Shown here one piece after another: positions 41,378-51,126 of a stretch of 53,530 nt of DNA. The first letter of the stretch is position 1, and each line of letters opens with the position of its first letter. Origin of the DNA: Coxiellaceae bacterium (lineage in GTDB: Bacteria > Pseudomonadota > Gammaproteobacteria > Coxiellales > Coxiellaceae). Under the pieces are notes generated by a model. That model worked only from the letters and a program-made list of their open reading frames with translations, was not told the DNA's origin and searched no databases. Location: positions 1 to 53,530 of the forward strand of contig JAUXWQ010000027.1 in assembly GCA_030680235.1 (NCBI GenBank), read 5' to 3'. Position numbers and translations under genes: made by a program.

Positions 41378-42730
41378 TTAATCCTCAATCGCTTTTACAA
41401 TTAATGTTAATCCATCGACGCGCAGTACTTGCACTGATTGTTTATTGTACAGTAAATCTTTTGACTTTACACCCCAGCGCTCGCCATTCACTATCACCCA
41501 ACAATGGTCAGCATCCTGTTCTATAATGCCGATGTCTCCAATTAATGTTTGTGTGCCACTAACGACAGGTTTACGCCTCGCGCATAATAATAACTGTAAT
41601 GATCCAATCAGAAGCAAAGCACTGGCAATGGTCACGCCTGTAATTAATTGCCATGGCAACGTAAATCCTGGCGCTCCCGCATCAAACAATAAAAATGAGC
41701 CAATCACAAAACTGACAATGCCCCCTAAACCCAGTGCGCCAAAGCTTGGGAAAAACACTTCGGCCACCATAAAAATAATGCCAAATACAATTAAAATAAA
41801 TCCGACATAATTAATCGGCAATAATTGAAAGGCATACAACGCCAAAAATAGCGCAATGGCACCAATCACACCGAGAGCCACATATCCCGGATTCATAAAC
41901 TCAAAAAATATGCCATACACACCAACCATTAATAAAATGTATGCGATGCTTGGATCGGTGATCACACTTAAAATTTTATTGCGCCAATTGGGTAGGATTT
42001 GCAGCAAGGTCACATGCGCTGTATTTATTTTTGTTGGCGCATGATTAACCAGTACTGTTTTTCCATTTGCCACTGATAATAAATCTAAAATTGATGGCGA
42101 TACAAAATTAATGATGTTGGATTTTAATGCCTCTGTTGCTGATAAACTGACTGCTTGTGTAACTGCTTTTTCTGCCCATTTTTCATTGCGTCCACGTAAT
42201 TGCGCAAGACTGCGAATATACGCTTTTGCATCATTAATCGCCTTCAAGGTTGATGCATTGTCTTTCTTTTCCTTTTCATTTTTCTTATCTTGCTTTTCTG
42301 GCGATACAATACTAACCGGTGTTGCTGCGCCTAAATTTGTTCCTGGTGCCATCGCTGCAATATGGCTTGCATATAAAATATAGGTGCCTGCACTTGCAGC
42401 TCTAGCACCACTGGGGTAGACGTAGCTGATGACGGGGACAGGAGAATGCAAGATAGCTTTGATAATGCCGCGCATGGAGGCATCTAAACCACCCGGGGTA
42501 TCCATAGTTAAGACAATTGCATTTGCCTTTAATTTTTCAGATTCTTTAATACCACGCTCAACATAATCTTGTACCGCAGGGCCAATAGCACCGTTGATAG
42601 TTAAAACCGTTACAACTGGGCTTGTATTTTCTGATTTCGCCATTACCGTTGGTTGATAAACTATCAATCCAGTCAGTAAAGCAATACATAACAATAAACA
42701 CTTAATGATAGAATATTTATTTTGCTTCAT
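41378..42730 (-). CDS. NfeD-family membrane serine protease
   Basis: Long-form NfeD (NfeD1b) of 450 residues: signal peptide, ClpP-like protease domain (LTMDTPGGLDASMRGIIKAI, catalytic Ser in YPSGARAASAGTYI), a membrane bundle (about 250-370) and a C-terminal OB-fold (about 390-450). The homologous archaeal enzyme cleaves the C-terminus of stomatin, which matches the slipin gene downstream. Confidence 0.9.
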   Translation of the reverse strand: MKQNKYSIIKCLLLCIALLTGLIVYQPTVMAKSENTSPVVTVLTINGAIGPAVQDYVERGIKESEKLKANAIVLTMDTPGGLDASMRGIIKAILHSPVPVISYVYPSGARAASAGTYILYASHIAAMAPGTNLGAATPVSIVSPEKQDKKNEKEKKDNASTLKAINDAKAYIRSLAQLRGRNEKWAEKAVTQAVSLSATEALKSNIINFVSPSILDLLSVANGKTVLVNHAPTKINTAHVTLLQILPNWRNKILSVITDPSIAYILLMVGVYGIFFEFMNPGYVALGVIGAIALFLALYAFQLLPINYVGFILIVFGIIFMVAEVFFPSFGALGLGGIVSFVIGSFLLFDAGAPGFTLPWQLITGVTIASALLLIGSLQLLLCARRKPVVSGTQTLIGDIGIIEQDADHCWVIVNGERWGVKSKDLLYNKQSVQVLRVDGLTLIVKAIED

Positions 42731-42751
42731 GCGCGTCTCTCTATATTAATA

Positions 42752-43093
42752 TCATGATAATTCACGATCTTGTGTTTTTTTTAATTCATCAATGATTGTA
42801 ATATTTGCTAACTTAATACCACCAAAATAAGCGGCTCTCGCCAATAAATGAGAGGCAATTGGCGCAGTAATAAAAATAAAAATAATCGTCAATAATGCTT
42901 CGGTTGAAACCTGCCATCGTTGAAAATAAAAAGCAACACCAAGCAATATTAATGTGACGCCCAATGTTCCAGCTTTCGTTGCAGCATGCATACGCATGAG
43001 CAAATCAGGCATGCGTAAAACCCCAATAGACGCAATTAAAATCAATAGCGACCCAGTAAACATGGCAATACCACCAATCCAGCTGTTACTCAT
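42752..43093 (-). CDS. mrpG: Mrp-type Na+/H+ antiporter subunit G
   Basis: Small membrane subunit of 113 residues with three helices; LIASIGVLRMPDLLMRMHAA followed by TKAGTLG is the MrpG/PhaG signature. The start at 43093 follows the mrpF stop by seven bases with GGATC as ribosome site; the longer frame from 43135 overlaps mrpF and is unlikely. Last gene of the mrp series. Confidence 0.9.
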   Translation of the reverse strand: MSNSWIGGIAMFTGSLLILIASIGVLRMPDLLMRMHAATKAGTLGVTLILLGVAFYFQRWQVSTEALLTIIFIFITAPIASHLLARAAYFGGIKLANITIIDELKKTQDRELS

Positions 43094-43100
43094 AAAGATC

Positions 43101-43376
43101 CTATTTGATAGTTGTTTGCGTGGATTGCCAAGCAATTAAATTAGAAAATGCAACGGTAGTTAAAAACATAATAAGTGCCAATGCAATGACAACGTCAATG
43201 TAAACAGGCTTGTTTGTGAATACACTATAGGTAGCAATAAAGGCAATTAATAAATTTGCGGTCAAATCTAACGCAAGAACACGATCAGGCATACTAGGCC
43301 CAATCATCATCCTAATTAAACAAAGCAAAACAGATATCATAATGATGACAAGCGAAAAAATAGTTAATATATACAT
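43101..43376 (-). CDS. mrpF: Mrp-type Na+/H+ antiporter subunit F
   Basis: 91-residue subunit with three membrane helices; IRMMIGPSMPDRVLALDLTA is the MrpF signature with the conserved Asp pair. It begins two bases after the mrpE stop. Confidence 0.9.
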   Translation of the reverse strand: MYILTIFSLVIIMISVLLCLIRMMIGPSMPDRVLALDLTANLLIAFIATYSVFTNKPVYIDVVIALALIMFLTTVAFSNLIAWQSTQTTIK

Positions 43377-43378
43377 AG

Positions 43379-43714
43379 CTACTCCATTATTTTTAATAAA
43401 GGCATCTCAAAATTATTTTTAACATCATGAATTAATGTTGCTTTATCATCAATGAACATAGCATGGATGTATAATTTCTTTTTATCGGGTGAAATATCTA
43501 AAACCAATGTTCCAGGTGTCAGCGAGATTATAATAGCTAATAACATAATTTCGAAATCAGTTTTACAATCTAATGGAATGGCAATGACCCCAGGTTTTGC
43601 GTAAAATCCAGGTGTAATAACATCGTATGCAACACGAAAATTTGCAATGATAACTTCATAGAAAAAAATTAATATGAATTGAATTGCCAGTATGCCTTTA
43701 AATAAAATCTTCAT
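43379..43714 (-). CDS. mrpE: Mrp-type Na+/H+ antiporter subunit E
   Basis: 111-residue subunit, shorter than many MrpE proteins (about 160). Hydrophobic N-terminus, then the conserved LTPGTLVLDISPDKKKLYIH region. The start overlaps the end of mrpD by four bases. The shortened N-terminus may reflect loss of one membrane helix. Confidence 0.88.
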   Translation of the reverse strand: MKILFKGILAIQFILIFFYEVIIANFRVAYDVITPGFYAKPGVIAIPLDCKTDFEIMLLAIIISLTPGTLVLDISPDKKKLYIHAMFIDDKATLIHDVKNNFEMPLLKIME

Positions 43715-45213
43715 ACATTCACCCCCCCCAAAACTGCATAAATATAACGATCAGGATGAAACAACTGATCAGATGTCTGTAAAATAATACTAAAAACGTA
43801 TTGCGGGAAAAAACTCATCAGTAGTGTAGCAATAACAAGCAAAGTGATAGGCAATAAATAGATCACTTTCTTTTTCAAACTCAGATTAATTTTAAGTGAG
43901 TCGCTGCTGTCTGGTTTTTCTTTCCAAAACACTTGATTCCAAATTTTAGTCATTGAATATAAGGTCAGTAAACTTACCAATAGTAAAATTGCAACCATGA
44001 AATAATGTTGCGTGATTAACGCTGATTTCAATAAAATTAACTTTCCCCAAAAACCAGATAAGGGGGGTATCCCCGCTAAAGAAAATGCTGATATAAAAAA
44101 TAAAAAAGCGAGTGATGGAAATTGTTGATAAAAACCACCTAGTTTCCGAATATCATTGGTTTTTTCTAATCGCGTACAAACACCACTCACTAAAAATAAA
44201 TTTGTTTTAGCAAATATATTATGAATCATAAAGAACAAAGCGCCGGAAAGCGCAAGTGGCGTATAGATAGCCAACCCCATGACAATATAACCAATTTGAC
44301 TGATAATGTGAAAAGACAATAATCGACGAAAATGAAATTGTGATACTGCACCAAAAACGCCTGTTAGCATCGTCATTGCTGAAGAAAACAATAATAATCC
44401 TAATAAGACATGAGAGTTTGGCAAAATTAACGTACACACTCTCACTAACGCATAGACACCTACTTTAGTAAGCATGCCAGCAAAAATGGCGGATGATGCT
44501 GTATTCGTTGTGTGATAAGAGGCGGGCAACCAAAAAAACAAAGGGAAAAGTGCTGATTTAATTGAGAAAGCAAACGCTAAAAGTAATACTGCCACCGTAA
44601 CCGTCCCTGTCAACGGATAGGTGTTAAGCTTAACCGATAAGTCAGCCATATTAAGGGTGCCTGTTATGCCATACAAAAGCGCAATAGCAAGCAACATTAA
44701 AATGGTTGCGACTAAATTAAGACTAACGTATTTCATAGCGCCATCTAATTGTTCTTTTGTATTTCCAAGCACCAATAAAACAAAAGAGGAGATCAACATT
44801 ACCTCAAACCATACATACAGATTAAATAAATCTCCTGTAGAAAATGCCCCGCATATCCCCATGAGCAGCGTCCAAAAAGCAGGATAAAAACCAAGACCTT
44901 GATGATGGCTATCAATATCGTTAATAGCATAAATAGACACGCAAAATGCAATGATCCCTGTAGTCATCAACATGAGGCCGCTAAATAAATCAATCACAAA
45001 AGTAATGCCAAATGGTGCAGGATAACCGCCTAACTGTGCAACAAGCATTTTATTTTTTAAAACAATGTCAAACACATAAAAGGTTGTTATCAATAAAATA
45101 AACGCGCCAAAAAGATGGAAGAATCGCTGTAATTTCTTATGATACCAAGTTAAACCAATCAGTATTAAAACACAAAAACAAACCAGCAAAGGTAATAGAG
45201 GAATCCATTTCAT
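43711..45213 (-). CDS. mrpD: Mrp-type Na+/H+ antiporter subunit D
   Basis: Proton-translocating subunit related to NuoM/NuoN, 500 residues with about 14 helices. Conserved elements include WFEVMLISSFVLLVLG with the transmembrane Glu, KSALFPLFFWLPASYHTTNT with the essential Lys, and the later FFMIHNIFAKTNLF. Overlaps mrpC and mrpE by four bases each. Confidence 0.93.
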   Translation of the reverse strand: MKWIPLLPLLVCFCVLILIGLTWYHKKLQRFFHLFGAFILLITTFYVFDIVLKNKMLVAQLGGYPAPFGITFVIDLFSGLMLMTTGIIAFCVSIYAINDIDSHHQGLGFYPAFWTLLMGICGAFSTGDLFNLYVWFEVMLISSFVLLVLGNTKEQLDGAMKYVSLNLVATILMLLAIALLYGITGTLNMADLSVKLNTYPLTGTVTVAVLLLAFAFSIKSALFPLFFWLPASYHTTNTASSAIFAGMLTKVGVYALVRVCTLILPNSHVLLGLLLFSSAMTMLTGVFGAVSQFHFRRLLSFHIISQIGYIVMGLAIYTPLALSGALFFMIHNIFAKTNLFLVSGVCTRLEKTNDIRKLGGFYQQFPSLAFLFFISAFSLAGIPPLSGFWGKLILLKSALITQHYFMVAILLLVSLLTLYSMTKIWNQVFWKEKPDSSDSLKINLSLKKKVIYLLPITLLVIATLLMSFFPQYVFSIILQTSDQLFHPDRYIYAVLGGVNV

Positions 45214-45581
45214 AATGCATCCTCAACAGATTTTATGTGTGTTATTTCAGCACAAGAAATCATATTTGTATTCGTTGTATCAAATGTTCTCCATACTTTA
45301 CGCACCAAAACCAGTGCAAAGGTTAGCAATCCGAAGCCAATAACAATAGAGGTCAGCACAAGTGCTTGCGATACAGGGTTTGTCAAAATAAGATTCGAAT
45401 GATGCATAGAAATAAAAGCGGGATTGCTTGAATATAATCTGCCGGATACAAAAATAACCAAATTAATGGTTGAGCTTAAAATAACGATTCCAAACAACCA
45501 ACGCATAATTTGAATGCTCAACATCAAATAAATACTGATGCTTACCAAGCAACCTATTAGCCAACAAATCATGTCATTCAT
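45210..45581 (-). CDS. mrpC: Mrp-type Na+/H+ antiporter subunit C
   Basis: NuoK-like subunit of 123 residues with three helices and the conserved NPVSQALVLTSIVIGFGLLT. It overlaps mrpB by eight bases. The C-terminal extension after the third helix is hydrophilic. Confidence 0.92.
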   Translation of the reverse strand: MNDMICWLIGCLVSISIYLMLSIQIMRWLFGIVILSSTINLVIFVSGRLYSSNPAFISMHHSNLILTNPVSQALVLTSIVIGFGLLTFALVLVRKVWRTFDTTNTNMISCAEITHIKSVEDAL

Positions 45582-45984
45582 ATGATTCCTCTAATGATAA
45601 CATAATCATTAATACGCTACTGAGTATGGCGAGGTAAACACCAACATCAAACAAAATAGGTGAGCCAAGCAAGATGGAAGAAAATGGTAACTTAATCCAT
45701 ACAGCGGTTAAAAAAATATTATGCTGAAGAACGGATGCTATCCCGCTGATAAGCACACAGAAAAACCCAATAATGAGTAGCGAGAATAAATTAATTCGAA
45801 TCATTTTTTTCAAAGCTGAAGCGCCATATGCCAATAAATAAAGTGCAAATCCACATGCACTGATCAATCCCGCAATAAATCCACCACCCGGGGAATTATG
45901 CCCTCTAAATAAAACCCAAATTGAAAATATCAATGTGATCATTAAAAGAAAATTTGCAGCCATTTTAAAAATAGGCGAGGTCAT
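45574..45984 (-). CDS. mrpB: Mrp-type Na+/H+ antiporter subunit B
   Basis: 136-residue subunit with four helices and the hallmark LFRGHNSPGGGFIAGLISAC (PF04039 type). Encoded separately from mrpA, giving a seven-gene (group 1) arrangement. Overlaps mrpA by four bases. Confidence 0.93.
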   Translation of the reverse strand: MTSPIFKMAANFLLMITLIFSIWVLFRGHNSPGGGFIAGLISACGFALYLLAYGASALKKMIRINLFSLLIIGFFCVLISGIASVLQHNIFLTAVWIKLPFSSILLGSPILFDVGVYLAILSSVLMIMLSLEESYE

Positions 45985-48284
45985 TTTTTACTTCCTTTGT
46001 ATTGGATCTTGAGCATGCCGTATATACCAATTGCAGCTAATGCAATAACAATAATTTCCCCCATGGTATCTAGCGCTCTGAAATCAACTAAAATAACATT
46101 AACAACATTGCGACCATGTCCCAGCGTTAAGCTATTTTTAAGAAAATAATTACTAAGACTTAAGTCAACCCGCTGATGCGTAATGGTTAGTAATAACAAA
46201 GAGGTAAACAAACCAAACAAAACAGCGATAAATGTATTGGCGATTTTCCATTTTATTGCTTCATCCACTATTTTCGGCAACACAGGTTGTTTATATAAAT
46301 TGAGTGCAACGATAATGACAATCAAGGTTTCAACCAATACTTGTGTCATCGCGACATCCGGTGCCGCATTGACAAGAAAAAGTAGCGCAATACCGAGCCC
46401 AAACATACCTAAGTATACCAAACCATTTAAATACGTTTTTGTTCCCAGGGTAAGAAGCGCCGATATGACAATCCAGATAAATAAAAATATCGGCAGCCAT
46501 GAAAAAAATGTGGAATCAAATACAAACTGAAAACTATGTTGCACGATACTGGTCAGAATGAAACATAACGTAATTGTGGCAAACACGATAAAAAGATAAA
46601 TTCTTTGTCGGCCGGATTGTAATAATGCAGTCTGCCAATCTGCAAACATTAGTAGCAGGTTAAAGCCTGAGTTCCAAACATATAATGGCCCATGAAGATA
46701 AAGAGGTTTGAAAAAACCTAATATTTTTTTTACCTTCGCCTGTTTTAGATATAAAATAATAGCGCCTAGAAATGTAATTAAGCTGAGCGCTAACGATGGT
46801 GTGAAGCCATGCCATAATGTTAGCTTGATTATTGCATCATGACCCAAAATTGCACTGGCTGCCGGCGATAATATTGTTTTATCAATCACAAATGGTATAA
46901 CGCTAATCACCAATGTAAAAATAGCTAGTAGAAATGCATTAATAGACATTTTCTTGTTAGCTTCTAAAATCTTATCAGATGCTTGAGCCCCAAAAAAAGG
47001 CTTAATGATTAAAATAAACGCGAGCGCTGCCATAACCATATTGGAAAAAACAACAACGGTTGTCAAAATATACGCCGCGATTGGCGCAGCGAGATTAGCC
47101 TCGTAAACAAGCTCTTTTACATAAAATCCAAGCAGTGGTGGTAACCCAGCCATTGAGCTACCCGCAATTAAAGCGGCCATAAATGTTAACGGCATTGATT
47201 TTCTTAATCCGCGCACTTCCGTGATTAAACGTGTTCCAGTTTGATGCTGAATGTCACCGACAACCATAAACAAGGTTGCTTTATAAAGCGCGTGGGAAAT
47301 TAAAAATGCAACAGCGGCTTTGATAGTATTGTCATTATGTGAACCCAATAAAAACACAAGTGATCCAAGCGCTGTAATAGTGCTATAGGCCAAAATCAAC
47401 TTCATATCAGTTTGTTTAAATGCAAGTAGTACGCCAATCAACATAGTAATTGCACCTACCGTTGTCAGCAAAATAAACCATATCGATGAATTTGACATAA
47501 TCGGATGAAGGCGCGCTAAAAGATAAATACCCGCTTGTACCATCGTTGCGGAATGTAAATAGGCGCTGATTGGCGTTGGTGCTTCCATTGCATTTGGCAG
47601 CCAAAAATGAAACGGGAACTGTGCGGATTTCGTAAATGCACCAACCAACAGCAGTAATAAAATCGGCACATACCATACATTATTAATAAAATTTTGTTTT
47701 TGAGTTAATAAAATTGAAATATCATAAGTGTGTGTTGAAATGCCTATTAATACAAAGCTTACTAATAAAAATAAAGATCCTGCGCCAGTGATCAATAGTG
47801 CATTTAATGCAGCATTTCTAGCACTGCTTTTTTTATGATTAAAACCAATCAGTAAATAAGAACTAATACTGGTTATTTCCCAAAAAATAAATAATGAAAT
47901 AAGATTATTAGAAAGCACCAAGCCCAACATAGATGCCATAAATAAGAAGAGATAACAAAAATAGCTGGATAAATTTAAATGCTTATCTAAATAGGCGATA
48001 CTATAAATAACAATCAATGTCCCAATGCCCGTAATCAGCAATCCAAACAACAGACTTAATCCATCGATATAAAATGAAATTGAAACTCCAAAAAATGGAA
48101 ACCAATTTATTGTTTCTAATATAAACTGATGATTCACAATATCATACATACAAAATAAAAAATAAACAAAAATAGAAAAAGGAATGCCTGCCAAAAACCA
48201 TATCCATCGAGAAAATAAAAATGATTTGCATGGCAACACTAAAAATGCAACAAAAAACAGGGAAAAAATAATATTTATAATCAT
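45981..48284 (-). CDS. mrpA: Mrp-type Na+/H+ antiporter subunit A
   Basis: Largest subunit, NuoL-like, 767 residues. FIFWEITSISSYLLIGFNHK carries the conserved Glu; FTKSAQFPFHFWLPNAMEAP, then TPISAYLHSATMVQAG carries the Lys and His sites; the C-terminal region (about 620-760, MTQVLVETLIVIIVALNLYK) holds the extra MrpA-specific and DUF4040-like helices. First gene of the mrp operon, which exports sodium in exchange for protons. Confidence 0.94.
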   Translation of the reverse strand: MIINIIFSLFFVAFLVLPCKSFLFSRWIWFLAGIPFSIFVYFLFCMYDIVNHQFILETINWFPFFGVSISFYIDGLSLLFGLLITGIGTLIVIYSIAYLDKHLNLSSYFCYLFLFMASMLGLVLSNNLISLFIFWEITSISSYLLIGFNHKKSSARNAALNALLITGAGSLFLLVSFVLIGISTHTYDISILLTQKQNFINNVWYVPILLLLLVGAFTKSAQFPFHFWLPNAMEAPTPISAYLHSATMVQAGIYLLARLHPIMSNSSIWFILLTTVGAITMLIGVLLAFKQTDMKLILAYSTITALGSLVFLLGSHNDNTIKAAVAFLISHALYKATLFMVVGDIQHQTGTRLITEVRGLRKSMPLTFMAALIAGSSMAGLPPLLGFYVKELVYEANLAAPIAAYILTTVVVFSNMVMAALAFILIIKPFFGAQASDKILEANKKMSINAFLLAIFTLVISVIPFVIDKTILSPAASAILGHDAIIKLTLWHGFTPSLALSLITFLGAIILYLKQAKVKKILGFFKPLYLHGPLYVWNSGFNLLLMFADWQTALLQSGRQRIYLFIVFATITLCFILTSIVQHSFQFVFDSTFFSWLPIFLFIWIVISALLTLGTKTYLNGLVYLGMFGLGIALLFLVNAAPDVAMTQVLVETLIVIIVALNLYKQPVLPKIVDEAIKWKIANTFIAVLFGLFTSLLLLTITHQRVDLSLSNYFLKNSLTLGHGRNVVNVILVDFRALDTMGEIIVIALAAIGIYGMLKIQYKGSKK

Positions 48285-48323
48285 CTTTGTTAATAATCCA
48301 TTATCAAAATTTTTAGTAATTAT

Positions 48324-48419
48324 TCAGCATTGTTTAACTCGCTCATTTTTTGGTGCTTTTTTGCGATAAATCTCTAAAAAATGAGCGGTCGTGGTAGATT
48401 TACGTTAAGCATTGCTGAA
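48324..48419. repeat. 96-bp palindromic element between mrpA and uspA
   Basis: Terminal repeats TTCAGCATTGTTTAA and TTAAGCATTGCTGAA (13 of 15 pairs), possible 4-base target duplication ATTA, and an inner stem GCTCATTTTTT/AAAAAATGAGC. Its centre matches 248-282. No coding capacity. Confidence 0.65.
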
Positions 48420-48454
48420 ATTACAATTTTTATTAAAACACTCCCTCCATAAAA

Positions 48455-49291
48455 TTATCTCACTATCAAGAATGAACAAGGCGCATAACGTAATATTTTT
48501 TCTGCAGTACTTCCAATTAAAACGTGATGCAATAAACTATGCCCTTTTGCACCAACGACAATAAGATCATGATCAAAATCTTCCGCTCGATCAAGCATAA
48601 CATTAGCCGCATTTCCTGGGATGAAATGCGTATCGACCACAATTCCTGAAAAATCAAACCGCTTTAAAAATTCATTTAATTTTTTAATTTCATCTTGAGT
48701 ATGCTTTTCTTCCTGTTTTTTTATATCACTATCACTCATGCCCAATGGGTTAAATTCACCGTAACATAGTGCCGAGGCGATACAAAGCGATGCAGAAAAC
48801 CGACGCGCCAAGTCCATTGCAAATTCTAGTGCCTTTGCAGAAGTTTCAGAGCAATCAATTCCACACAATATCTTAGAAAGCGTTTTATTTTTGCAAATAA
48901 AAACAGGTTGCTTTGCATATCGTGCAACATTTTCGATAGTAGAACCCGTTTTATAACGACTGCCATCTTGCGTCGCTCTAGCGCCCAAAAAAATTAAATT
49001 AATTTTTTGGTTTTGCGCATGCTCTAGAATAACATCAGCAGGATTGCCATATTCAACAATCACTTTTTTTTCATGATTTTTTTGGGGTAATTCCGCTTGC
49101 CAAGTCATCAACCTCTGAGCGGATTCTTGTTGATATTGGCCTGAAGCAAACCAATCCTTCCAAAATGAGGGAATAACATGAATAAGTGTTACGTCTATGT
49201 TATATAAAACATCAAGGTCTTTTATAAATATCAGGGAAGCCCTTGAATTTGGAGAAAAATCACTGGCAAACAGAATTTTTAGATCATCCAT
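48455..49291 (-). CDS. Universal stress protein with two Usp domains
   Basis: Tandem UspA-type protein of 278 residues. The second domain has the ATP-binding pattern GAKGHSLLHHVLIGSTAEKI; the first (about 1-135) has a weaker version, GARATQDGSRYKTGSTIENV. Soluble; stress role inferred from family. It sits between gspE and mrpA, 155 bases after gspE. Confidence 0.9.
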   Translation of the reverse strand: MDDLKILFASDFSPNSRASLIFIKDLDVLYNIDVTLIHVIPSFWKDWFASGQYQQESAQRLMTWQAELPQKNHEKKVIVEYGNPADVILEHAQNQKINLIFLGARATQDGSRYKTGSTIENVARYAKQPVFICKNKTLSKILCGIDCSETSAKALEFAMDLARRFSASLCIASALCYGEFNPLGMSDSDIKKQEEKHTQDEIKKLNEFLKRFDFSGIVVDTHFIPGNAANVMLDRAEDFDHDLIVVGAKGHSLLHHVLIGSTAEKILRYAPCSFLIVR

Positions 49292-49340
49292 AATTTATTA
49301 CCTTATTCCATTTTGAATCACTGTACTGCACGTATATGCA

Positions 49341-49385
49341 GTTGCGCTTTATTGTGGGTGAGCTATCACTCACAGAAAGCGCAAC
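49341..49385. terminator. Hairpin downstream of gspE
   Basis: GTTGCGCTTT pairs perfectly with AAAGCGCAAC, and an inner GTGAG/CTCAC pair extends the stem. Located between gspE and uspA on the minus strand; probably a transcript-end hairpin for gspDE, although no T-run follows. Confidence 0.35.
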
Positions 49386-49444
49386 GTGCAAATGCCCCTG
49401 AGACCCACTCTGCACTTAGCTTGTGCAAGCCCAGTAGGCTCTTA

Positions 49445-50905
49445 TTAATCCTCATTGGTAACCCGCATCACTTCTTCAATCGTGGTCTCACCCAATAAAA
49501 TCTTACGAATGCCATCTTGTCGCATGCTTTTTGAAAACTCACGTGCACGCGCTTCCATTTCCGCTTCACTTTGATTTGAGTGAATCATGGCACGTAATTT
49601 GTCATCAATTGCAATGACCTCATAAATACCCGTGCGTCCATGAAAGCCCGTATGCGAACACTTATCACAACCATTCGGTCGACATATAGCGACGGGCTCA
49701 CTGATATCCAATAATTTTTGCAAAGTTTCATCAGCGGTTGTTTCCGTTTTACAATGCGGACATAACACGCGAATTAATCGCTGCGCTACCACACCAATGA
49801 TCGTGGATGATAATAAGAACGGCTCTGCTCCCATATCACGCAAACGGGTTACTGCGCCAATCGCGCTATTCGTATGCAAGGTTGATAATACCAAATGCCC
49901 TGTCAAGCTGGCTTGAATCGCCATATCCACTGTTTCTAAATCTCGAATTTCACCAACCATCACAATATCAGGATCTTGACGTAAAATCGCACGCAATCCC
50001 CGCGCAAAGGTCATCCCAATTTTGGTGTTTACCTGTGTTTGCCCAATCCCAGCAAGATAATACTCAATAGGATCTTCAACCGTTAAAATATTACGAGAAG
50101 CATCATTTAATGAATTCAAAACACCATAAAGTGTTGTCGTTTTACCAGAACCTGTAGGGCCCGTTACCAATAAAATACCATGCGGATTCGTAATTAATTT
50201 TTGCATGGTTTGAAAGGTATCATCCGCCATACCTAAGCGTGATAAATCCAGCGGCGCTGACTGCTTATCTAGCAAACGCAAAACAATACGTTCACCATGA
50301 TGCGTTGGGATCGTTGAAACCCGCACATCCACTGCACGCCCTGCAATTCGCAAAGAAATGCGACCATCTTGCGGCAGCCTTTTTTCGGCAATATCTAACT
50401 TCGACATGATTTTTATACGGGATGTTAAGAGTGGCGCAAGCCCTCGCGGGGGTTCCAATACTTCCCGCAATACACCATCGATACGAAAACGAATCATGAT
50501 ACGGTCATCAAAAGTTTCTAAATGAATATCAGAGGCCGACTGCTTAATCGCTTGCGTTAAAATAGCATTGATCAAACGAATAACAGGCGCATCATCTTCT
50601 GTTTCTAACAGATCCGCCGTTTTAGGCAAAGTTGACATCATTGTCTGCAAATCAAGATCTTCTTCAATATCGTTCATCGCTGCCATTGCAGAACTGGTGC
50701 TGGTTTCAAAGGCTTTTGAAAGCGCTTTTTCAAACTCCCCTTGTGGCACAAGAACCAACTGCAGGGGTTTTTGATAATAACGACGCAATTCAATGAGTGT
50801 TTCAGGACTCACCGAAGACAAATGCCCAATCACGACAAAATCATCCGTTTCCTGCTGTAAAAAAACGCCATAGCGCTTGGCAAATTGGAAGGATAGTCGG
50901 CGCAT
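49445..50905 (-). CDS. gspE: Type II secretion ATPase GspE
   Basis: Cytoplasmic ATPase powering pseudopilus assembly, 486 residues. N2-like domain, then Walker A GPTGSGKTTTLYG (about 250-262), Asp box, Walker B DIVMVGEIRDLETVD, His box TGHLVLSTLHTN and the zinc-binding tetracysteine CPHC...CDKC. Follows gspD across palindrome G. GspL, its membrane partner, is encoded 14 kb further on. Confidence 0.96.
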   Translation of the reverse strand: MRRLSFQFAKRYGVFLQQETDDFVVIGHLSSVSPETLIELRRYYQKPLQLVLVPQGEFEKALSKAFETSTSSAMAAMNDIEEDLDLQTMMSTLPKTADLLETEDDAPVIRLINAILTQAIKQSASDIHLETFDDRIMIRFRIDGVLREVLEPPRGLAPLLTSRIKIMSKLDIAEKRLPQDGRISLRIAGRAVDVRVSTIPTHHGERIVLRLLDKQSAPLDLSRLGMADDTFQTMQKLITNPHGILLVTGPTGSGKTTTLYGVLNSLNDASRNILTVEDPIEYYLAGIGQTQVNTKIGMTFARGLRAILRQDPDIVMVGEIRDLETVDMAIQASLTGHLVLSTLHTNSAIGAVTRLRDMGAEPFLLSSTIIGVVAQRLIRVLCPHCKTETTADETLQKLLDISEPVAICRPNGCDKCSHTGFHGRTGIYEVIAIDDKLRAMIHSNQSEAEMEARAREFSKSMRQDGIRKILLGETTIEEVMRVTNED

Positions 50906-50934
50906 GATTTAGCTCTGTCAGTTGGGGCAGTAAA

Positions 50935-51120
50935 AGTGTGTGCGTGTAGTTGGGTCTGTGACTGTGGTTGTGACTGTGACTGTGTCAGAGGTCAAATTTT
51001 AATCTAAACCCAGACTAAAACAATTTATTTTTAAATCGTTTTATTTTAGATTTTTACTAGATTAAACCTCCGACACAGTCACAGACACAGACACAGACAC
51101 AGTCACAACTATACACCCAC
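50935..51120. repeat. Hexamer-tailed palindrome G, gspD-gspE junction
   Basis: Core arms GTGTCAGAGGTCAAATTTTA and TAAACCTCCGACAC; the tails here are GTGACT/GTCTGT words, unlike those of the icm copies. Inner hairpin CTAAAAC...GTTTTATTTTAG. It begins six bases after the gspD stop and ends about 30 bases before gspE. Confidence 0.9.
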
Positions 51121-51126
51121 CACCAG

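Noticed and set aside
49313..49498. A short plus-strand frame between uspA and gspE.
   Set aside because: It covers a hairpin and the end of gspE, and has no ribosome site or family similarity.
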